Shown: piece by piece, positions 52,139 to 61,115 of the stretch
Position numbering within the stretch: position 1 is the first letter of the stretch
Layout of the letters: every line of letters starts with the position of its first letter
Source of the DNA: Anaerolineaceae bacterium
GTDB lineage: Bacteria; Chloroflexota; Anaerolineae; Anaerolineales; Anaerolineaceae
Direction of reading: 5' to 3'
Assembly: GCA_029975475.1 (NCBI GenBank)
Contig: JARKPB010000008.1
Location: forward strand, 682,001-746,000
DNA: 64,000 bases
Notes under the pieces: generated by a model
Told to the model about the DNA's origin: nothing
Seen by the model: only the letters and a program-made list of their open reading frames with translations
Databases searched by the model: none
Position numbers and translations under genes: made by a program

Positions 52139-52849
52139 TTACAACCCCAGGTCGATCAACGTGCCAAGCGACTTTAACTGCTGGAATGTGCCCAAAAAAA
52201 GCATTAAACCCAACACGATCATAAGCACCCCCAGGCCGATTTCAACATAATGCAGTTTTGACCCGTGTTTCCGTAAGATTGCACTTACCCAGCCAATTCC
52301 CAAAGCAGCCGCAAGAAAAGGTATTGACATCCCGAGGGAGTAGATCAGCAGCAACCCGGCTCCAGCCCAGAAAGTATTCGTATTCACCGCCAACGCCAGA
52401 ATGGTACCCAGAATGGGCCCAACACAAGGCGACCAGCCGGCGGAGAAAAATACTCCCATCAAGAAAGAAGTCAGATAGGACCGTTTTCTCTCCGTATCAA
52501 AACGGGGACGCAAATCGTAATATAAAAAAGGGATGCGAATGAGACCGGTCATGTGCAAGCCAAACACAATGACAATGATCCCGCCAATTCGGACCAGCCA
52601 GAAAGTGAGTTCAAAAAGAATAACGCGTAAGGTGGAGATCGCAATGCCTAACAGGAAAAATACCAGGGTGAAACCCAGAACAAACATAACCCCGTGGCGA
52701 AAGGTCTCAAACCTTCCCGAAGCGTTTTCTGGCCCCATGGAAATCGATCGCCCGCCCAGATAGCCAATATACACCGGCACAAGAGAGAATACGCAGGGGG
52801 TTAAAAAGGACGCCAGACCAGCCAGGAAAGCAAAACCGATACTAACCAT
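52139..52849 (-). CDS. ccdA: CcdA-type thiol-disulfide transmembrane electron carrier
   Basis: 236 residues, six hydrophobic helices. FLAGLASFLTPCVFSLVPVY near the N-terminus (core TPCV) and AGWSPCVGPILGTIL (~133-147) supply the redox cysteines on helices 1 and 4. Passes reducing equivalents from cytoplasmic thioredoxin to extracytoplasmic TlpA/ResA. Three bases separate it from the tlpA-like gene. Confidence 0.93.
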   Translation of the reverse strand: MVSIGFAFLAGLASFLTPCVFSLVPVYIGYLGGRSISMGPENASGRFETFRHGVMFVLGFTLVFFLLGIAISTLRVILFELTFWLVRIGGIIVIVFGLHMTGLIRIPFLYYDLRPRFDTERKRSYLTSFLMGVFFSAGWSPCVGPILGTILALAVNTNTFWAGAGLLLIYSLGMSIPFLAAALGIGWVSAILRKHGSKLHYVEIGLGVLMIVLGLMLFLGTFQQLKSLGTLIDLGL

Positions 52850-52854
52850 ATTGA

Positions 52855-53958
52855 TTAATACAGCTTTTCAACAACGTCGACAATCGTGCCGCCTGGCATA
52901 GACACCGTCTGATCGCCAGGATCAAGGCTTACATGGGGGGTTGTCCAGCGGAAGACCCATTTCGCGTCTTCAGGGCGCGCATTCACGCAGCCGTTGGAAC
53001 GCGGAGTGCCGTAATCGTTATGCCAGAAGCATGAATGGATCGCGACGCCGGTGCCAGCGAAGAGAGACGTCCAACCAACCCCGGCGATATCCCAGCCGCC
53101 GCCAGTAGTTCCACCACTCATGTGGATGGAAATTAATTTGCGCCAAATTGGATGCGGTCCCGGCGGGGTCGACCATTTATCAACCGCCTGGCCTGAAGCA
53201 TTGAATTTCGCACCGGAAGAAATTCGACAGAAATAAACTTCGGTGTTGCCTTCAAAACAAGAAAGGGTCTGATGATTAAGGTCCACAACAACGCGTTTAT
53301 CGGCAACGTCGGGGTTAATTGGAGCAATTTCCTCTTCTGAAATTGGACGGAAAGCGCTGGCTTCACACCAGTAAATATCTCCATAGCTTCCGTACAACTC
53401 GTTGACCCGGTAAAGCGCGACACCATCAGAATTAGTGGTCACATCATCAACCCAGATAACCTGACCGTAATATAAACGCGGTCTGATGGATTCTTTTAAC
53501 CAGGGAGAGGCTGGACCTCGTTCGATAAAAATATCTACATACGGTACGGTCACTTCGACCCACATCCCTCTACCCAGACCGCTGGTCGGAAGCTCTGTTA
53601 CAGGCTGGTTGGGTAGATTGCGCACGGGCTGTACAACCGGCGCGTATAAATACCCATCGGGTGTTTCAACCCACCGCTTTGAATAGCGTCCCGCAGGCGC
53701 TTCGCCCACAACTTCTCGCAGCCAGGTGAAAATCGAATCTTCGTAAAAAGTGCCCACAACCGGTGCCGAAAACGACGGGCGCGACCGCATCTCAATTTTG
53801 CCGCCCGAACAATTTCGCCCTAACAGATCTCCGGCAGGGAACTCAGCCGTCAATTGCTGGCCGTGGCGATTTGATATTAACGGCACAATGGATAGCCCCA
53901 AGAGGCTGGTCGAGCCCAATTTTAAGAATTCTCTACGCGAAAGCTGCTGATTACTCAT
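52855..53958 (-). CDS. TAT-exported L,D-transpeptidase (YkuD) with SH3-type domains
   Basis: 367 residues. Twin-arginine signal (SRREFLKLG, 7-15, then a hydrophobic run), one or two SH3b-like modules (~45-200) and a C-terminal YkuD domain (~220-340) with IHSCFWHND and the catalytic Cys in RSNGCVNARPED. Makes 3-3 peptidoglycan cross-links or anchors proteins to the wall. Start at ATG 53956-53958: GGTGA sits before it; the ATG 12 bases upstream has none. The TAT route suggests that it folds before export. Confidence 0.9.
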   Translation of the reverse strand: MSNQQLSRREFLKLGSTSLLGLSIVPLISNRHGQQLTAEFPAGDLLGRNCSGGKIEMRSRPSFSAPVVGTFYEDSIFTWLREVVGEAPAGRYSKRWVETPDGYLYAPVVQPVRNLPNQPVTELPTSGLGRGMWVEVTVPYVDIFIERGPASPWLKESIRPRLYYGQVIWVDDVTTNSDGVALYRVNELYGSYGDIYWCEASAFRPISEEEIAPINPDVADKRVVVDLNHQTLSCFEGNTEVYFCRISSGAKFNASGQAVDKWSTPPGPHPIWRKLISIHMSGGTTGGGWDIAGVGWTSLFAGTGVAIHSCFWHNDYGTPRSNGCVNARPEDAKWVFRWTTPHVSLDPGDQTVSMPGGTIVDVVEKLY

Positions 53959-53969
53959 CTTGATCACCA

Positions 53970-55508
53970 TTAATCGAATTTTACCCGAAACATTTCACCG
54001 GTTACCATGGAACGTATCAGGTCAATATCCGGCTTCCAATAGCGGTCATAATCCGCGGATTTCACTTTTGCAGAAATTTTCTCATAGGCAGCCATGGTGC
54101 CGCGCCCTAGTTTTAAACCCGGGTCAATCTTAAACCTTAAGTCCAGCGCTCTTTTGGCGGTGAACAGTTCAATGGATAAGACGGTCATGGCATTGGCGAT
54201 GATCTGTGACGCGTGGCGAGAGGCAGTGGTTGCATTCGCATTATGATCTTCCTGTTCTCCTGAGGTTGGCAGCGAATGCACCGAATCTGGAGCGGCCAAA
54301 GTTTGATTTTCCAGAACAAGGGATGCTGCGGTGTACTGGGGCATCATCAGACCGGAATTCAATCCAGCAGCTTCAATGTTCTCTACCAGCATCGGCGGCA
54401 GCCCGTTATTCAACTTTGCGTCAATCAGGCGGAAAATCCGTCTTTCGGAAATTGCCGCCAGTTCAGCCACGGCAATTCCCAGAAAATCCATCACCATGCC
54501 AATGGGCTCGCCGTGAAAATTCCCGCCGGAAATTGCCTGACACTCGTCGAACAACAATGGATTGTCAGTAGCCGCATTAATTTCTCTGGAAACGACATTC
54601 CGAACATATGAGAGTGTATCCCGCACCGCGCCGTGAACCTGGGGCGCGCATCGCAGAGAATACGCATCCTGCACACGGGCAGATGAGTCAATCAGACTGC
54701 TGCCGTTAATAAGCTGCCGAATATTTCCAGCGGTCCTGATCTGTCCATCCTGTCCGCGAGCCCCGTGAATTCTAGGATCAAAAGCTGCAGCGCAACCGAG
54801 CAACGCCTCCAGGCTCATTGCCAGAGCGATGTCAGCGGTATCAGATAGAATGCCAGCATCATAGACCGCAAGAGCGGCAATTGCGGCAGCAAAAGTCGCC
54901 CCGTTATTGATCGCCAGACCTTCTTTCGGACCAAGAATGATGCGCTCCAGACCCGCCTTACCCATAGCTTCTTTACCGCTCATGATTTGTCCGTTATAAC
55001 AGGCAAGACCCGAGTCTTCTTCCCTATCCGTCTGATCGGTAGTGAATACCATTGCCAGATGAGACAAAGGCCCCAGATCACCTGATGAACCCAGGGATCC
55101 CTGCGAAGGTACACAGGGCACCACCCCGCGGTTCAGCATTTCAATCAGGGTTTCAACCACAATCAGGCGAACACCAGAGAAACCTTTCGCCAACGTGTTT
55201 GCGCGGACCAGCATAGCCGCGCGAACAACCTCTTCTGAAAAGAAGGCGCCGGTTCCCACCGCATGGCTTAAGATCAGGTTGCGGCTCAGCTGCGCGCTTT
55301 TTTCTTCACTTATACTTCGGTCAGCAAAAATTCCAAAACCGGTATTTATTCCGTAAACCGGTTTTCTACTTTCCAATATTTTTTCTAAACACGTCCTTCC
55401 GCGCAGGATATTCTCTCTCCCTGTTTTGCTTAAAACAACTTTCTCTCCAAACCGGGCCGCGCTGACAACCGCTTCTATGGACAGCGAATTTCCATCTAAT
55501 TCAATCAT
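53970..55508 (-). CDS. hutH: Histidine ammonia-lyase with Ser-Ser-Gly MIO triad
   Basis: 512 residues, normal HAL length. Histidine to urocanate plus ammonia via the self-made MIO group. YGINTGFG (52-59) supplies the catalytic Tyr; SH81-82 in NLILSHAVG is the histidine-type selectivity pair; the MIO triad reads S141-S142-G143 (GSLGSSGDLGPLSH) where nearly all HALs have Ala-Ser-Gly; NGATFAAAIAAL and the SGEQEDHNAN late motif are intact. No hutU, hutI or hutG nearby, so histidine breakdown cannot be completed from here. It sits between a SEC59-type kinase gene (12 bases upstream) and the L,D-transpeptidase. Confidence 0.9.
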   Translation of the reverse strand: MIELDGNSLSIEAVVSAARFGEKVVLSKTGRENILRGRTCLEKILESRKPVYGINTGFGIFADRSISEEKSAQLSRNLILSHAVGTGAFFSEEVVRAAMLVRANTLAKGFSGVRLIVVETLIEMLNRGVVPCVPSQGSLGSSGDLGPLSHLAMVFTTDQTDREEDSGLACYNGQIMSGKEAMGKAGLERIILGPKEGLAINNGATFAAAIAALAVYDAGILSDTADIALAMSLEALLGCAAAFDPRIHGARGQDGQIRTAGNIRQLINGSSLIDSSARVQDAYSLRCAPQVHGAVRDTLSYVRNVVSREINAATDNPLLFDECQAISGGNFHGEPIGMVMDFLGIAVAELAAISERRIFRLIDAKLNNGLPPMLVENIEAAGLNSGLMMPQYTAASLVLENQTLAAPDSVHSLPTSGEQEDHNANATTASRHASQIIANAMTVLSIELFTAKRALDLRFKIDPGLKLGRGTMAAYEKISAKVKSADYDRYWKPDIDLIRSMVTGEMFRVKFD

Positions 55509-55520
55509 CCAGACCTCGTA

Positions 55521-56228
55521 TTAGAAAAGTAAGATGCCCAGGATCACGGCCGCGAGCGGCACGGTCAGATTATCATAATCTTTAATGGGCAATGTTTCGA
55601 TAATGGTACCTGCCAGAGAGATGAGCAATATCGGTAATAATAAACTCGTTAGAGAGTAATTAAAAGCACCGACAGTGATATACACCCACAAAACGATAAG
55701 GCTGAATATAAACGAACCGGCTAACATCCCCAGCGATCCGGCCAGCGATTTTTCGGGATTCCAGGGAATTTTGGGCGATGCAATTCGTTTTCCAATAATA
55801 TCCGCAAAACCATCGCCACCGCACAGTAGCATCAATGCCACAATTCCAACGGGCGATTCTTTCCAGAAAACCAGCGTGGCAATGACAAAAACAATTCCAT
55901 AGATGAGCGGGCCGCGCAGGATTTCCTTTCGATCTCCGCTGCGCGACATCGCGGCAACAGAAGCAGGGTCATCGATCTTCCCGATGCCAATTAAGAAAAA
56001 CTGAGCTGTAATTCCAAAAGGAACAATCGCTGCCAGATAGCGGTTAATTGCATCCCCGTCAAACAACAGCCAGCACAAAACAAAAATTAGCCCGGTTCCA
56101 GCGTGAATGATCTTTCTCGATAGGCTGGATGAAATCATTCCCCGGTGGGCAAAAAAATCCATGATTCTTAACCAGGCGATCGCTACCGCAAAGGTGATGG
56201 TCAAAGCCAGTAAGTTGCTGCCGATCAT
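55521..56228 (-). CDS. SEC59/DGK1/VTE5-type CTP-dependent membrane kinase
   Basis: 235 residues with six or seven hydrophobic helices. Typical pieces: SRKIIHAGTGLIF (~38-50), CGGDGFADIIGKR (~137-149) and PEKSLAGSLGMLAG (~158-171), as in phytol, dolichol and yeast diacylglycerol kinases using CTP. A polyprenol or isoprenoid alcohol phosphorylating role in the membrane is likely; the substrate cannot be read. Eight bases downstream of smpB. Confidence 0.85.
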   Translation of the reverse strand: MIGSNLLALTITFAVAIAWLRIMDFFAHRGMISSSLSRKIIHAGTGLIFVLCWLLFDGDAINRYLAAIVPFGITAQFFLIGIGKIDDPASVAAMSRSGDRKEILRGPLIYGIVFVIATLVFWKESPVGIVALMLLCGGDGFADIIGKRIASPKIPWNPEKSLAGSLGMLAGSFIFSLIVLWVYITVGAFNYSLTSLLLPILLISLAGTIIETLPIKDYDNLTVPLAAVILGILLF

Positions 56229-56236
56229 TCTGTGGC

Positions 56237-56689
56237 TTACTCCTGATTTTTAAAAGATAGCGCGGTTTCTCGGCTGGCTTCTCGCCTGGCGATTTCATCG
56301 CGTTTATCATATTGCTTTTTCCCGCGAGCAATTGCAATATCAAGTTTAGCCAGACCATTCTTGATATACAGTCGCACCGGAACAATCGTGTTTCCCTTTA
56401 GCCGTACAGCGTTCCATAATTCCGCGATCTCTTTTTTATGCAGCAGCAGCCTGCGTTTTCGTTTGGGATCGTGGTTGTATATACTCCCTTCTTTGTAAGG
56501 AGCGATAAACGCCTCGACCAGGAAAGCTTCTTTTCCATCAGTTTGGATATACGCTTCCGCCAGGGAAACCTGACCGGCGCGGATAGATTTTATTTCTGTC
56601 CCGGAAAGAGAAATGCCGGCTTCATAGTGCTCGAGCAAAAAATACTCAAATTGCGCTTTGCGGTTTGTTGCGACAATTCGATCCGTCAT
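56237..56689 (-). CDS. smpB: SmpB, tmRNA-binding protein
   Basis: 150 residues, normal. Signature NRKAQFEYFLLEHYEAGISLSGTEIKSIR region (core YEAGISLSGTEIKS), later GLAKLDIAIARGKKQYDKR. Delivers tmRNA to stalled ribosomes. No ribosome binding site precedes the ATG; a TAGAAT hexamer ends 6 bases before it, suggesting leaderless transcription. No ssrA gene is seen in the window. Confidence 0.96.
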   Translation of the reverse strand: MTDRIVATNRKAQFEYFLLEHYEAGISLSGTEIKSIRAGQVSLAEAYIQTDGKEAFLVEAFIAPYKEGSIYNHDPKRKRRLLLHKKEIAELWNAVRLKGNTIVPVRLYIKNGLAKLDIAIARGKKQYDKRDEIARREASRETALSFKNQE

Positions 56690-56695
56690 GGGGTC

Positions 56696-56701
56696 ATTCT
56701 A
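56696..56701 (-). promoter_or_regulatory. Possible -10 box for smpB (leaderless)
   Basis: TAGAAT on the minus strand, six bases before the smpB ATG, with no Shine-Dalgarno sequence in between. No clear -35. Weak alone; reported because two other genes show the same arrangement. Confidence 0.25.
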
Positions 56702-56729
56702 ACACAAGCGCACCAACTTGTGGCTTGTG

Positions 56730-56758
56730 TTTGCCCTCTTTCGCGCCGCGGACTATAA
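56730..56758 (+). promoter_or_regulatory. Sigma-70-type promoter giving a near-leaderless mRNA
   Basis: TTGCCC (56730-56735), 17-base spacer, TATAAT (56753-56758), nine bases before the ATG at 56768. Expected leader is 1-3 bases, and no ribosome binding site is present. Confidence 0.6.
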
Positions 56759-56767
56759 TTCACTACC

Positions 56768-57940
56768 ATGAACCCGGAATATAACTTCAAGGAAGATTTT
56801 CTTTTAGATCCCGATATTATTTTCCTGAACCACGGTTCTTTTGGCGCGACTCCCAGGCCGGTTTTTGAAGTGTACCAACGCTGGCAGCTGGAACTGGAAC
56901 GTCAACCGGTTGCTTTTCTAGGCCGAAAGGCGCCAGAATTGCTCCGTTCTGCCAGAGAACCATTAGCGGATTTTCTGCATGTCAAACCAACCTCACTCGC
57001 TTTTATCACCAACACAACGATTGGGATCAATACAATTGCCCGCAGCCTTCGCCTTGGACCCGGAAACCTGGTATTAACCACCAATCATGAATACGGAGCG
57101 ATGGATAAAACCTGGGAATACCTGGCAAACAAAAACGGATTTACATATCGGAAAATGCGGATCCGACTTCCAATAGAGTCTTCCGAACAGTTCCTCGAGG
57201 ATTTAACGAATGGGTTAGAACAAAAACCGGATGTCTTGTTTATCAGCCACATCCCGTCACCCACAGCCCAAATTTTCCCGATTGAATCGTCGATTAAGTA
57301 CGCTAGAAAGAACGGGATTCTGACAATCATCGACGGCGCGCATGCGCCGGGGCAGATCCCGTTGGATTTAAGCAAGTTAGGAGCAGATTTTTATGTTGGC
57401 AATCTGCATAAATGGCTATGCGCACCTAAGGGGTCCGCATTTTTATTTGCATCCACAGATGTTTTGGATTTGCTCGATCCGCTGGTGATCTCCTGGGGCT
57501 ATTCGCCTACCGACAAAACCCCAGACCGCCTGGCAAATTTTATTGAATGGCAAGGCACAAGAGACATATCCGCCTTCCTGGCTGTGCCAGCGGCAATACA
57601 GTATCAACAACACCATAACTGGGATGAAGTTCGCCAGCAATGCCACTGCCTGACCGCTGCCACAATCCAGGAAATTTCGGATTTCACCGGTCTGCCAGCT
57701 TTATATGCCCAACCCGATGTGGATTTTGCCCAGATGGCATCAATCCGTTTGCCTAAATCATCAGACCTCGAATCCCTTAAAACTTCACTTTATGAAACTT
57801 ACAAAATCGAAGTCCCGCTGATCGCCTGGGAATCCGAAAAATTGCTGAGAATTTCCGTTCAATGCTATAACACGCAAGCGGATCTCGACCGCCTCATTCA
57901 GGCTCTCCAGAAAGAATTACCGGTTTATTTGCGCGGTTAG
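56768..57940 (+). CDS. Class V PLP aminotransferase (isopenicillin-N-epimerase/cysteine desulfurase-like)
   Basis: 390 residues. LNHGSFGATPRPV (~19-31) is the N-terminal pattern of the isopenicillin N epimerase branch; DGAHAPGQIPLDLS (~196-209) holds the PLP-binding Asp; Lys215 in NLHKWLCAPKG forms the aldimine. The acid substrate is not deducible; this branch includes epimerases, hercynylcysteine lyase-like and desulfurase-like enzymes. No Cys-loop of true NifS is apparent. The 3' end overlaps the convergent gene by 24 bases. Confidence 0.88.
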   Translation: MNPEYNFKEDFLLDPDIIFLNHGSFGATPRPVFEVYQRWQLELERQPVAFLGRKAPELLRSAREPLADFLHVKPTSLAFITNTTIGINTIARSLRLGPGNLVLTTNHEYGAMDKTWEYLANKNGFTYRKMRIRLPIESSEQFLEDLTNGLEQKPDVLFISHIPSPTAQIFPIESSIKYARKNGILTIIDGAHAPGQIPLDLSKLGADFYVGNLHKWLCAPKGSAFLFASTDVLDLLDPLVISWGYSPTDKTPDRLANFIEWQGTRDISAFLAVPAAIQYQQHHNWDEVRQQCHCLTAATIQEISDFTGLPALYAQPDVDFAQMASIRLPKSSDLESLKTSLYETYKIEVPLIAWESEKLLRISVQCYNTQADLDRLIQALQKELPVYLRG

Positions 57941-59269
57941 CTCACTCAATTCTTGAGCAGATATCCTGGATTGGATTTCCCCTATCTTTGTTGATAAAGC
58001 GTGATAATCGTTCTGCCAGTGGATTAATGCCCGCGTATCACAGGGATAATGACTCTTCCGCGCTCCAACCTGGATAACCTTGCGACCCTTGAGAGTTTCC
58101 AGCCACTCTTCCCACGCGGCCATATCGGGCGTAATAGAAAATGTAGCCAACAAGGACAGGTAAACGGGCAGACTGGCGGGAATTTCCTGAAGGATTCGCT
58201 GCAGGACCTCACAGCTGTCGCCGGTATTAAAAATTAACCAGACTGGCAGATGATGGCTCATTAACGTCCACGCCGGGTCAAATTGGGAGAACATACCCAC
58301 AAAAATCCCCCGCGGCTGCACCCCGGCTTTCTCATATAACCGCGAAAAAGCCATCAAAGCCAGTAGACTATAATCATTGGGCGAAGGCAAACAGAAATGA
58401 TAATACCGGTATCCATTCTCTCTGGCAAAATCGTTCAGCGCGACGCTCAGGCTTTCTTCACTTCCCCACTCTGATTCCGGTCCAACTTCAAGCGGCAAAC
58501 CACTCAGCTTCCACTTTGAATACATCAGCCCATTTTCCCGGCAGTATTGGTCCAAGCGTGCACTTCCCTCTATGAATTCTTCAGGAGGGATTCCGCCCCA
58601 CCCGCCTACCTGAAAAATATTCCGCGGGCCAAGGCGGTACCGCAACCATGCGGCCTGACAATCAAGGTGAATGATCTCTCCACCAGGCTTCAGATTTTTC
58701 CGAATATAATCTTGATACGCTTGCGGAAGCTGGAGCAACTTTAAGCGCAGGTGATGAACGCTGCGGGTTAGCCAGCCGTCGTGGACCGGATCATAATGCT
58801 GGATGGCGATAATTTCAGGGTTGTTCTCGCTAAGCGCCATACTTTCCGCGAAACCCAAATTAAAATATTTTTCTACATCCCCGTCTGGGGAACCGCCTTT
58901 GAGGGTCAGGACAAATGCTTCTGGAAGAAAGAGGCTGCGCGTGGCAAGTGCCAGATGCGCGCTCGTTCCGCCCATGGCTGCTCCAATAATCATAGAGTCG
59001 ACAGGCAGAGGCAAATCAGCGTAATCATTTAACCGGTATTCGATAATTTGGGAAAGTCTTAACTGCCGAATCGCTTCCGGATCCAGCGCATTGATCGATT
59101 GAAAGCGCGGGATGATCCACTTTGAGAGTCCCATCGGCAAATAACCAAGGATTTCTAGAGCGATTTTCTCAAACCGTTTAAATTCATAGGCGGTAAAACT
59201 TTTCCCCGCCAGCCCGGCAGCGACTGCGCGGGTAACAATGGGCGATGAACTTTCGCGACTCTCAATCAT
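57917..59269 (-). CDS. Unrecognised 450-residue soluble protein
   Basis: No family that I recognise. It is soluble, with no signal peptide. Notable segments: IIGAAMGGTSAHLAL (~92-106), which looks like a glycine-rich nucleotide or phosphate loop, TLKGGSPDGDVEKYFNLG just after, and RKNLKPGGEIIHLD (~196-209), which resembles a methyltransferase motif but without a preceding SAM-binding motif I. His and Trp are frequent in the C-terminal half. ATG 59267-59269 is preferred to a GTG two codons earlier because AGG lies six bases before it. Stands alone on its strand between two plus-strand genes. Confidence 0.75.
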   Translation of the reverse strand: MIESRESSSPIVTRAVAAGLAGKSFTAYEFKRFEKIALEILGYLPMGLSKWIIPRFQSINALDPEAIRQLRLSQIIEYRLNDYADLPLPVDSMIIGAAMGGTSAHLALATRSLFLPEAFVLTLKGGSPDGDVEKYFNLGFAESMALSENNPEIIAIQHYDPVHDGWLTRSVHHLRLKLLQLPQAYQDYIRKNLKPGGEIIHLDCQAAWLRYRLGPRNIFQVGGWGGIPPEEFIEGSARLDQYCRENGLMYSKWKLSGLPLEVGPESEWGSEESLSVALNDFARENGYRYYHFCLPSPNDYSLLALMAFSRLYEKAGVQPRGIFVGMFSQFDPAWTLMSHHLPVWLIFNTGDSCEVLQRILQEIPASLPVYLSLLATFSITPDMAAWEEWLETLKGRKVIQVGARKSHYPCDTRALIHWQNDYHALSTKIGEIQSRISAQELSELTAQINR

Positions 59270-59294
59270 AGGCACCTGTTTATACCCGAATGGA

Positions 59295-59300
59295 TATAAT
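59295..59300 (+). promoter_or_regulatory. Possible -10 box for the patatin gene
   Basis: TATAAT 27 bases before ATG 59328, in the 58-base divergent gap; AGGCAGGAAAC follows as ribosome site. No good -35. Confidence 0.3.
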
Positions 59301-59327
59301 TAATTATAAGAGGACAGGCAGGAAACA

Positions 59328-60239
59328 ATGAAGGAAATCTCTCTCGCACTTGGCGGCGGCGGAGTTCGCGGAATTGCCCATATCGGGGTGATTCAGGCGC
59401 TTAACGCTCTTGGATTTAAGATTAAAGCGGTTGCGGGCACTTCTGCCGGGGGAATAATCGGCGGTCTCTTCGCAAGTGGAAAATCGATCGAAGAAATTGT
59501 TGATTTTATCCATACGGCGATGCAAAACCGAAAAAAATTTGCCCGCAGGAAACAGGATCAACCATCCCTGCTCGGTTTAGAAGGCTTTGAAGAAGACCTC
59601 GAAGCTTTTCTCGGCAAGGTACGCATTGAGGATCTGGCAGTAAAATTCGCCACCACCGCCGTAGATGTCAACAGCGGACAAGAGATAATTTTTTGCAGAG
59701 GCGGCCTTAAGGACGCTATTCGAGCGACGATTGCGGTACCGGGTATTTTTCCCGCATTTTCATTCGGCAGTTACGAATTAGTAGACGGCGCTATCCTTGA
59801 TCCCGTTCCGGTTCGTCTTGCCAGATGGCTGGCGCCAAAAGTCCCGGTTCTGGCAGTATGCCTGACGCCAAAAGAGGATCAGTGGGCGAATGTTTCCCCG
59901 TTAAAACTTCCGGCTTCGACCGGAATTCCCATGCCAATCCTAGAGACGCTCTCTCATATCCGGTATGCGAGGGCATTTCAAATTTTCACCACATCAATGG
60001 ACATTACTTCCCGAATGCTGACTGAGCTGCGCCTGAAAGTGGATCAACCCGAAATACTGATCAGGCCCGAGGTCTATCAGACAGGAATACTGGATGATGT
60101 AAACCCGAATGATATGATAAAAAAAGGCGCAGAAGCGGTTGAAAACAATATTGACCAATTAAACAGATCGTTTTACCCACTGAGCCGGTTCCTCAAGAAA
60201 AAACCGATCGTAGAGATCCCGGGCATCCCCATCCCATAA
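59328..60239 (+). CDS. Patatin-like phospholipase (RssA-type)
   Basis: 303 residues. Oxyanion loop GGGGVRG (9-15), nucleophile Ser39 in GTSAGG, catalytic Asp153 in VDGAILDPVP. This is the complete Ser-Asp dyad of bacterial patatins of the RssA/YchK group, which hydrolyse lipid acyl esters. No signal peptide. The start is well supported by AGGCAGGAAAC. Likely co-transcribed with the small membrane protein and hydrolase downstream (27 and 9 bases). Confidence 0.92.
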   Translation: MKEISLALGGGGVRGIAHIGVIQALNALGFKIKAVAGTSAGGIIGGLFASGKSIEEIVDFIHTAMQNRKKFARRKQDQPSLLGLEGFEEDLEAFLGKVRIEDLAVKFATTAVDVNSGQEIIFCRGGLKDAIRATIAVPGIFPAFSFGSYELVDGAILDPVPVRLARWLAPKVPVLAVCLTPKEDQWANVSPLKLPASTGIPMPILETLSHIRYARAFQIFTTSMDITSRMLTELRLKVDQPEILIRPEVYQTGILDDVNPNDMIKKGAEAVENNIDQLNRSFYPLSRFLKKKPIVEIPGIPIP

Positions 60240-60266
60240 CGCGAACGCTGCAGGAAACCTGATCCA

Positions 60267-60491
60267 ATGCGCGATTTAAGAGAATACGCCAGGCAGACGA
60301 ATATTCGCTTAATCATTGGTGTGATTTCCATTACCCTGGTTCTTGGCACAGGCTTGATCTTGCTGATCTACGGGCCAGGGGCAGCCAGCCTGGGTTTTCT
60401 CTGCCTGCTTGGTGCCGGGATACCCATCGGGCTGATCATCTTATTAATGCTATTCCTCGATTTCATCATAAAAAAACGCCAAAATTTATAG
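60267..60491 (+). CDS. Small two-helix membrane protein
   Basis: 74 residues; helices at ~14-38 and ~44-66 with a basic N-terminus and a lysine-rich tail. No family recognised. Placed between patatin and an alpha/beta hydrolase, so possibly linked to lipid turnover. Supported by gene spacing and an uninterrupted frame. Confidence 0.65.
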   Translation: MRDLREYARQTNIRLIIGVISITLVLGTGLILLIYGPGAASLGFLCLLGAGIPIGLIILLMLFLDFIIKKRQNL

Positions 60492-60500
60492 GAGAACGCT

Positions 60501-61115
60501 GTGATAATTAATTTTCAGCCCGGTGAAAAACCAGATTCCCCTGTATTGATTGCCCTGCATGGGTGGACAGGCGACGAGAACACGATGACCATCTTTACAA
60601 ACAATATTGGAAGCCGCTTTTCCCGCCTACTGCCGCGAGCGCCTTACCCGAGCAGCGAAGGAGGCTTCAGCTGGGTACCACCGGAAACTTCCCGCCCGTC
60701 GCGCTTTTCGGATCTTAAACCTGCCGCAGATCTGATCGCCAGCCAGTGGACAGAGTGGCTCAGTCAGAAAGGTGTATCCGCGCCACCAAAGTTTTCACTG
60801 GTTGGCTTCAGTCAAGGCGCAGCTCTTTCCTTAATAATTACAATTCTCTACCCGAATTTAATTGACAGAGCAGCAATTCTGGCCGGTTTCTTACCCGAAG
60901 GTTATTCCGAAACAGATTTGCAAAAGGTACGTGGAATTCGTTATTTTGTCAGCCACGGAACCCGGGATGAAATCATCGAGTACGAAAAAGCCGAGAAATT
61001 TGTGTCTGTCCTGCGCTCAAATGGCGCGGAGGTTGAATTTTGCCCGGCCGAGGTAGGACATCGGATCAGCGCTGGCTGTTTCAAAAACCTTGAGGCGTTT
61101 TTTAATGGATCTTAA
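60501..61115 (+). CDS. Alpha/beta hydrolase (carboxylesterase/phospholipase family)
   Basis: 204 residues. Oxyanion HGWTGDE (20-26), nucleophile Ser104 in GFSQGA, Asp in SHGTRDEII (~155) and His in VGHRIS (~187): an intact triad of the YpfH/carboxylesterase group. Substrate unknown. GTG start directly after AGGAGAACGCT. The stop overlaps the convergent SH3 gene by 4 bases. Confidence 0.87.
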   Translation: MIINFQPGEKPDSPVLIALHGWTGDENTMTIFTNNIGSRFSRLLPRAPYPSSEGGFSWVPPETSRPSRFSDLKPAADLIASQWTEWLSQKGVSAPPKFSLVGFSQGAALSLIITILYPNLIDRAAILAGFLPEGYSETDLQKVRGIRYFVSHGTRDEIIEYEKAEKFVSVLRSNGAEVEFCPAEVGHRISAGCFKNLEAFFNGS

